Source: an uncultured Lachnospiraceae bacterium
GTDB lineage: Bacteria; Bacillota_A; Clostridia; Lachnospirales; Lachnospiraceae
Length of the DNA stretch: 10,710 nt
Direction of reading: 5' to 3'
Assembly (NCBI GenBank): GCA_905207905.1
Contig: CAJLNC010000084.1
Location: forward strand, 1 to 10,710
Part shown: one piece after another, positions 7,237 to 10,710 of the stretch
How positions within the stretch are numbered: the stretch's first letter is position 1
How the letters are laid out: each line of letters starts with the position of its first letter
Made by a program: the position numbers and the translations under genes
Notes under the pieces: model-generated
What the model was told of the DNA's origin: nothing
What the model saw: only the letters and a program-made list of their open reading frames with translations
Database searches by the model: none

Positions 7237-7262
7237 AGGAACAATTTTGGAGGTACAGACTA

Positions 7263-7478
7263 ATGGAATGGTTAAGAGACAGAAAAAACCGTCTGACGGT
7301 TTCAATACTTGCTGCAATGGCTGCTGCGATTCTGGTGGCAGGAGGATTCAGGCTGCCACAGTATCCGGCTGCATCTGCATGGTGGGGAACCATGTATCCG
7401 GAATTTTGCTTTTCGGAGGGAAGCGGAGACAGCCCCCGAAAGATTTCCTTCTGGCTTGCGGAAGTGCTGGAATGGTGA
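7263..7478 (+). CDS. Small single-pass membrane protein, unknown function (71 aa)
   Basis: I do not recognise this protein. It starts with a basic segment (MEWLRDRKNR), followed by a hydrophobic Ala-rich helix (about 12-27) and a hydrophilic tail with three aromatic patches (AWW at 39-41, PEFCF at 46-50, SFWLAEVLEW at 62-71). An inside-N, outside-C single-pass topology, or an uncleaved signal anchor, is likely. There is one Cys (49) but no lipobox. The ATG at 7263 is ten bases after GGAGG (7248-7252), a little long but acceptable. It lies between the germination receptor and murI, and its GC content matches the left part of the window. An overlapping frame (7247-7483) is open too, but lacks a suitable start and protein-like features. 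Confidence 0.55.
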   Translation: MEWLRDRKNRLTVSILAAMAAAILVAGGFRLPQYPAASAWWGTMYPEFCFSEGSGDSPRKISFWLAEVLEW

Positions 7479-7496
7479 TATGATATAAAAACCAGA

Positions 7497-7519
7497 GACT
7501 GCGGAAAAGCTCCGCAGTC
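7497..7519. terminator. Strong hairpin between the small gene and murI
   Basis: GACTGCGGA (7497-7505) and TCCGCAGTC (7511-7519) form a perfect nine-base stem with loop AAAGC, 18 bases after the small gene's stop codon. On the + strand it is followed by CTACCAG, not Ts. On the - strand the hairpin is followed by TCTGGTTTTTATAT, so its terminator geometry fits reverse transcription although no reverse gene is present. For murI it would be a leader hairpin about 30 bases before the start codon. Confidence 0.4.
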
Positions 7520-7549
7520 CTACCAGTGCAGAAACGGAGACTTATATTT

Positions 7550-8368
7550 ATGAAGCCAGACAGAGACGCGCCCATAGGTGTATTTGATTCCGGAGTGGGC
7601 GGGCTGACAGTGGCCCGTGAGATCATGCGGAATCTGCCGTCAGAAAAAATCGTATATTTTGGAGATACAGCCAGAGTACCCTATGGAGGAAAGTCCAGAG
7701 AGAATATTATCCGGTATTCCAGACAGATCATTCATTTTCTTATGGAGCAGCAGGTCAAGGCAATTGTGATCGCCTGCAATACGGCAAGCGCTTTTGCCCT
7801 GGAGGCAGTGAGGGATGAATTTGATGTTCCGATCCTGGGCGTTATAGAGCCCGGAGCCAGAGTGGCTGCAGCGGAGACAAAGAACAAAAGAGTAGGTGTG
7901 ATCGGTACAGTAGGAACTGTTGACAGCGGCATTCATGCATCTTATCTGAAAAAGCTGGATCCGGAGATCACGGTGATCGGCAAAGCCTGTCCTCTGTTTG
8001 TTCCTCTGGTGGAAGAAGGATGGCTTCACGATCCGGTCACTGCAGAGGTCACGGCCAGATACCTTCAGGAATTTAAAGATAAAGATGTGGATACACTGAT
8101 TCTGGGCTGTACCCATTACCCGCTACTGACGGATGTGATCGGGGACGTGATGGGGCCGGGCGTGGAGCTGGTGTCCGCCGGGGAGGAGTCCGCCTTTGAG
8201 CTGAAACGGATGCTGAAGGCCCGGGAGCTGCGGGCGGACGAGCGCCGCCGCGGCGAGACGGAGTTCTACGTCAGTGACCGGGTGGAGGATTTTGAGCGGA
8301 CGGCCTCGCTGTTTCTGCAGGAGGACCTGCGCCATACAGCACGGAGGATTGACATTGAGCGATATTGA
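7550..8368 (+). CDS. murI: Glutamate racemase MurI, with a composition break inside the gene (272 aa)
   Basis: MurI interconverts L- and D-glutamate in the cytosol to supply D-Glu for peptidoglycan. All key features are present: IGVFDSGVGGLTV (9-21), FGDTARVPYGGKS (37-49), the first catalytic cysteine in IACNTAS (Cys76) and the second in GCTHYPLL (Cys187, with His189). Length is normal. ATG 7550 with GGAGA nine bases upstream is preferred over GTG 7526. The gene is compositionally split. Before Cys187, 7 of 11 Arg codons are AGA; after it, 0 of 12 are, and 10 are CGG or CGC. GC is 25/60 at 8041-8100 and 45/60 at 8221-8280. The product still reads as one intact racemase, so the two halves come from homologous genes. 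The neighbours DUF1934 and argS follow directly, a common Clostridia order. Confidence 0.95.
   Translation: MKPDRDAPIGVFDSGVGGLTVAREIMRNLPSEKIVYFGDTARVPYGGKSRENIIRYSRQIIHFLMEQQVKAIVIACNTASAFALEAVRDEFDVPILGVIEPGARVAAAETKNKRVGVIGTVGTVDSGIHASYLKKLDPEITVIGKACPLFVPLVEEGWLHDPVTAEVTARYLQEFKDKDVDTLILGCTHYPLLTDVIGDVMGPGVELVSAGEESAFELKRMLKARELRADERRRGETEFYVSDRVEDFERTASLFLQEDLRHTARRIDIERY
8102..8130. other. Probable junction between two genomic backgrounds inside murI
   Basis: The codons for LGCTHYPLL fall at 8102-8128. Left of this point the DNA has moderate GC and AGA-rich arginine codons; right of it GC rises abruptly and stays high to the end of the window. The junction lies in the most conserved coding stretch of the gene, where two distant murI genes could share some 20 identical bases. 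The frame is kept. This may be an assembly artefact or homologous recombination; the sequence alone cannot decide. Confidence 0.7.
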
Positions 8369-8801
8369 GACGCGGCAGAAGAAGCTGCCGGTGCTGCTCT
8401 TCATCCGGGGAGAGCAGTATTTTGACGATGTGGACCCGGATGCCACGGAGCTGACGACGGAGGGGACCCTGGAGCTGACGGAGAAGGGCCTGCTGCTGAC
8501 CTATCAGGAGACAGCCCTCACCGGCATGGAGGGGACGACCACCACCTTTGAGGTCAGCGGGCCCCAGGTGATCCTGCGCCGGGTGGGCAGTGTGAACTCC
8601 CAGATGGTGTTTGAGGAGGGGCGGCAGCACACGTCCCTGTATGAGACCCCCTACGGGGAGCTGTCGGTGGATATCCAGACCAGCGCCCTGCGGCACAACC
8701 TCAGCGAGCGGGGCGGCCTGCTGGAGATCAAGTACTCCATCGCGGTCGAGCATACGGTGACAGGAAGAAACAGCTTCAAGATCCGGGTAAAGCGAAAGTA
8801 A
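8355..8801 (+). CDS. DUF1934 family protein, YwiB-like beta-barrel (148 aa)
   Basis: The protein matches the small DUF1934/YwiB family (about 140-150 aa), thought to form a calycin-like beta-barrel of unknown function. Visible features are LPVLLFIRGEQYFD near the start, alternating short strands with GLLLTYQET and TTTFEV, the segment EEGRQHTSLYETPYGELSVDIQT, and the basic end NSFKIRVKRK. TTG at 8355 is chosen as start because GGAGG (8343-8347) lies seven bases upstream. The in-frame ATG at 8274 would add 27 residues unlike the family and would lie deep inside murI. The gene overlaps the last 14 bases of murI, so translation is probably coupled. In Bacillus the homologue ywiB also precedes argS, which matches the order here. 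GC-rich composition agrees with argS. Confidence 0.88.
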   Translation: MSDIETRQKKLPVLLFIRGEQYFDDVDPDATELTTEGTLELTEKGLLLTYQETALTGMEGTTTTFEVSGPQVILRRVGSVNSQMVFEEGRQHTSLYETPYGELSVDIQTSALRHNLSERGGLLEIKYSIAVEHTVTGRNSFKIRVKRK

Positions 8802-8840
8802 GAGAGCGTTCCGGCAAACCGTGCGGCAGCGCGTCCAAGT

Positions 8841-8917
8841 ATTTTGGAGGAGCCAAAATCTTTGGCGGAGGGCGAATTCATTTCGCCCGGGGATTCCGAG
8901 AAAAGGGGTCCCCCGGG
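8841..8917. repeat. Cluster of short inverted repeats between the DUF1934 gene and argS
   Basis: Several palindromes are packed here. ATTTTGG (8841-8847) pairs with CCAAAAT (8853-8859). GCCAAA (8852-8857) pairs with TTTGGC (8861-8866) and competes with the first. GGGCGAA (8870-8876) pairs with TTCGCCC (8882-8888). CCCGGGG (8886-8892) pairs with CCCCGGG (8911-8917). None is followed by a T-run. No gene is supported in 8802-9103; this gap consists of these hairpins, the duplicated coding tail at 8938-8981 and the palindromic element at 8994-9085. Confidence 0.5.
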
Positions 8918-8937
8918 ATCTGTCCCGTGGGAAGCGC

Positions 8938-8981
8938 ACGGTGACAGGGAAAAACAGCTTTAAGACCCGGGTAAAACGGGA
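8938..8981 (+). pseudogene. Diverged duplicate of the 3' end of the DUF1934 gene
   Basis: Positions 8938-8981 match 8754-8797 at 37 of 44 bases, an offset of 184 bases. Translated, the copy reads TVTGKNSFKTRVKRE against TVTGRNSFKIRVKRK in the intact gene. Most differences are silent or conservative (four synonymous changes, R to K, I to T), as in a tail that once coded for protein. It lacks the stop codon at the equivalent place and has no gene body upstream. It looks like a remnant of a second DUF1934 allele or a misplaced recombination product. Confidence 0.6.
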
Positions 8982-8993
8982 AAAACAGGGGTT

Positions 8994-9085
8994 GGGAATT
9001 AGGAATTGCGGTGCCGCCGCAGGTGGCAATTGGAATCTGTCCGGCTTTGCCGGACACCAAAATTCCTCATTCTGAATTCCTCATT
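8994..9085. repeat. Imperfect palindromic intergenic element (MITE- or REP-like)
   Basis: The left end GGGAATTAGGAATT (8994-9007) is the imperfect reverse complement (11 of 14) of AATTCCTCATTCTG (9061-9074). The motif AATTCCTCATTC then occurs a second time directly (9074-9085). Inside are the inverted pair AATTGC/GCAATT (9004-9009 and 9026-9031) and a perfect hairpin TGTCCGGC-TTT-GCCGGACA (9038-9056). The AT-rich ends contrast with the GC-rich surroundings, as is common for small non-coding mobile repeats in Oscillospiraceae-type genomes. Without a T-run after the inner hairpin, a simple terminator is less likely. Confidence 0.55.
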
Positions 9086-9103
9086 CACGAAAGAGGGAAC
9101 GAT

Positions 9104-10710
9104 ATGATCAACATGGTACAAAACGCGAAGGACCAGGCGGCGGCGCTGGCCATGGCCGCCTATCAGGCGGCAGTGGCGGACGGGACGCTGCCCCAGGCGG
9201 AGGTGAAGACCGCCCCGGTGGAGATCCCCAAGGACACCGCCAACGGCGACTTCACCACCACGTTTGCCCTGGCGGCCTCCAAGGCGCTGCGGCAGCCGCC
9301 CCGTAATATCGCCCAGGCACTGCTGGACCACATGGACCTGGCGGGGAGCTACTTTGCCTCCGCGGAGATTGCGGGACCGGGCTTTCTGAACTTCCGTCTC
9401 AACGACAGCTGGTACGCTGCCGTCTGCGAGGCGGTGGAGAGCGAGGGTGCCGGCTACGGCACCGCCGACCACCTGAAGGGGCAGAAGATCATGGTGGAAT
9501 TCGTCTCCGCCAACCCCACGGGCCCCATGCACATGGGCAATGCCCGGGGCGGCGTGCTGGGAGACACCCTGGCCAGCGTGCTGGCGGCGTGCGGCGCCGA
9601 CGTGACGAGGGAGTTTTACGTGAACGACGCGGGCCACCAGATCGATAAGTTCGCCCACTCCATTGAAGCCCGGTATCTCCAGATCATCCGGGGGGAGGAC
9701 GCGGTGCCCTTCCCGGAGGACGGATACCAGGGTGAGGACATCAAGGACCTGGCCCGGGCCTATTATGAGAAAAACGGAGACAAGCTGTTGGATGTGCCGG
9801 AGGCGGAGCGCCAGGAGGCGCTGGCCCAGTTCGGGTTGTCCATCAACCTGCCTAAGATGAAGACCGATCTGGAGCGGTACAAGATCCACTATGACAACTG
9901 GTTCTACGAGTCCTCTCTCCATGAGAGCGGCTATGTGAAGGAGACAGTGGATCTGCTGGCGGAGCGGGGCTGGACCTATGAGAAGGACGGCGCCCTATGG
10001 CTCCGCACGGCCGACATCCTACGGGACCACTACCGCAGGCAGGGGAAGAAAGAGGCGGACATCGAGAAGCTGGACCTGAAGGATGACGTACTGCGCCGGG
10101 CCAACGGGTTTTACACCTACTTCGCCGCGGACATCGCCTATCACCGGAACAAGTTCGCTGTCCGGGGCTTCGACAAGGTCATCAACATCTGGGGTGCGGA
10201 CCACCACGGCCACGTGGCCCGGCTGAAGGGCGCCCTGGACGCGCTCGGCCTCAACGGCAGCGAGCGGCTGGATATCGTGCTGATGCAGCTGGTGAAGCTG
10301 CTGCGGGACGGTGAGGTGGTACGGATGAGCAAGCGTACCGGCAAGGCCATCTCCCTGTCCGACCTGCTGGACGAGGTCAGCGTGGACGCCGCCCGGTGGT
10401 ACTTCAATGCCAAGCCGGATACCCAGATGGAGTTCGATCTGGGTCTGGCGGTCCGGGAGGACAGCGAAAACCCCATCTACTACGTGGAATACGCCCACGC
10501 CCGGATCTGCTCACTGCTGCGGGCTCTGGCGGAGGAGGGCACCTCCGTGCCCAGACAGGCGGACGTGGACATGTCCCTGCTCTCCGGCGAGGCGGAACGG
10601 GCCCTGCTGAAGCAGATCGCCCAGTTCTGCGAGGAGATCAAGCTGGCGGCCCGGGATTACGACCCCAGCCACATCAACCGTTATCTCCAGGAGTTGGCGG
10701 CCTGCTTCCA
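9104..10710 (+). CDS. argS: Arginyl-tRNA synthetase ArgS, 3' end cut by the window (535 codons seen)
   Basis: ArgS charges tRNA-Arg with arginine, using ATP, in the cytosol (class I synthetase). The N-terminal additional domain is at about 1-100 and includes SYFASAEIAGPGFLNFRL. The class I HIGH-type signature is HMGN at 143-146 within SANPTGPMHMGNARGG. GADHHGHVARLKGA (364-377) is the arginine/ATP-site region. The KMSKS-type loop is VRMSKRTGKA (406-415). The DALR anticodon-binding domain begins near YAHARI (463-468). The frame is open to the end of the window, with about 30-50 residues of a normal 560-580 aa protein missing. ATG 9104 has AAAGAGGG (9090-9097) six bases upstream; ATG 9113 is a minor alternative. 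GC is high throughout, unlike the genes before 8100. A 302-base gap separates it from the DUF1934 gene; no T-box leader is seen there. Confidence 0.97.
   Translation, partial: MINMVQNAKDQAAALAMAAYQAAVADGTLPQAEVKTAPVEIPKDTANGDFTTTFALAASKALRQPPRNIAQALLDHMDLAGSYFASAEIAGPGFLNFRLNDSWYAAVCEAVESEGAGYGTADHLKGQKIMVEFVSANPTGPMHMGNARGGVLGDTLASVLAACGADVTREFYVNDAGHQIDKFAHSIEARYLQIIRGEDAVPFPEDGYQGEDIKDLARAYYEKNGDKLLDVPEAERQEALAQFGLSINLPKMKTDLERYKIHYDNWFYESSLHESGYVKETVDLLAERGWTYEKDGALWLRTADILRDHYRRQGKKEADIEKLDLKDDVLRRANGFYTYFAADIAYHRNKFAVRGFDKVINIWGADHHGHVARLKGALDALGLNGSERLDIVLMQLVKLLRDGEVVRMSKRTGKAISLSDLLDEVSVDAARWYFNAKPDTQMEFDLGLAVREDSENPIYYVEYAHARICSLLRALAEEGTSVPRQADVDMSLLSGEAERALLKQIAQFCEEIKLAARDYDPSHINRYLQELAACF

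Noticed and set aside
7247..7483. Overlapping 78-codon frame at the small membrane protein gene
   Set aside because: Its TTG start overlaps the ribosome binding site of the better frame and the translation lacks a coherent membrane or soluble pattern.
8821..9075. 84-codon + frame in the gap before argS
   Set aside because: Its only protein-like part is the copied DUF1934 tail; the rest consists of palindromes and repeat sequence, and there is no ribosome binding site.
8802..9103. T-box riboswitch ahead of argS
   Set aside because: No TGGNACCGCG-type T-box sequence and no antiterminator or terminator pair with a T-run is visible.
8999..9922. Reverse-strand open frame (307 codons) opposite argS
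   Set aside because: High GC removes stops on the opposite strand; the + frame has all ArgS motifs.
1..10710. CRISPR arrays, tRNA or rRNA genes, transposases or phage genes
   Set aside because: No regularly spaced repeats, cloverleaf-like segments, rRNA-like sequence or mobile-element enzymes were seen in the window.

Overview
The window comes from a spore-forming, anaerobic Clostridia-type Firmicute, or from two of them. Evidence for spores is a SipL-like spore-coat morphogenesis protein, a GerA-family germination receptor and a candidate sigma-E promoter. All recognisable genes lie on the + strand with strong AGGAGG-type ribosome binding sites.

Layout. (1) 46-2085: a sigma-E-like promoter precedes a PrcB-domain lipoprotein gene and a sipL-like SPOCS/LysM gene, probably one mother-cell sporulation operon. 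(2) 2086-3908: an upstream region with a perfect TTGTATACAA palindrome leads into ispE (isoprenoid precursor synthesis) and a FadR-type GntR regulator, closed by a Rho-independent terminator. (3) 3928-7132: after a second terminator-like hairpin comes a germination receptor of two ATGA-overlapping genes, a GerA A-subunit and a GerB permease fused in frame to a shortened GerC lipoprotein. (4) 7133-7549: a leader with a perfect hairpin, a small one-helix membrane protein gene, and another hairpin. (5) 7550-10710: murI, a YwiB-like DUF1934 gene starting inside the end of murI, a 302-base gap full of palindromes and a partial copy of the DUF1934 3' end, then argS, cut by the window edge about 30-50 codons short.

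The most striking property is a sharp change of base and codon composition inside murI at the codons for the catalytic GCTHYPLL motif (about 8102-8130). Everything to the left has moderate GC and AGA-rich arginine codons, as in Lachnospiraceae. Everything to the right is GC-rich and uses CGG/CGC, as in Oscillospiraceae such as Flavonifractor-like genomes. The reading frame and the expected gene order run straight through. This is either a metagenomic assembly chimera joined at a conserved motif or a real homologous recombination between distant Clostridia. Until that is settled, the two sides should not be treated as one genome.

The second notable item is the GerB-GerC fusion. It keeps an internal lipoprotein signal and lacks the last GerC domain, so a normally three-part receptor is encoded here by two genes. 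The family assignments are from visible motifs and remembered family features; no database search was possible.
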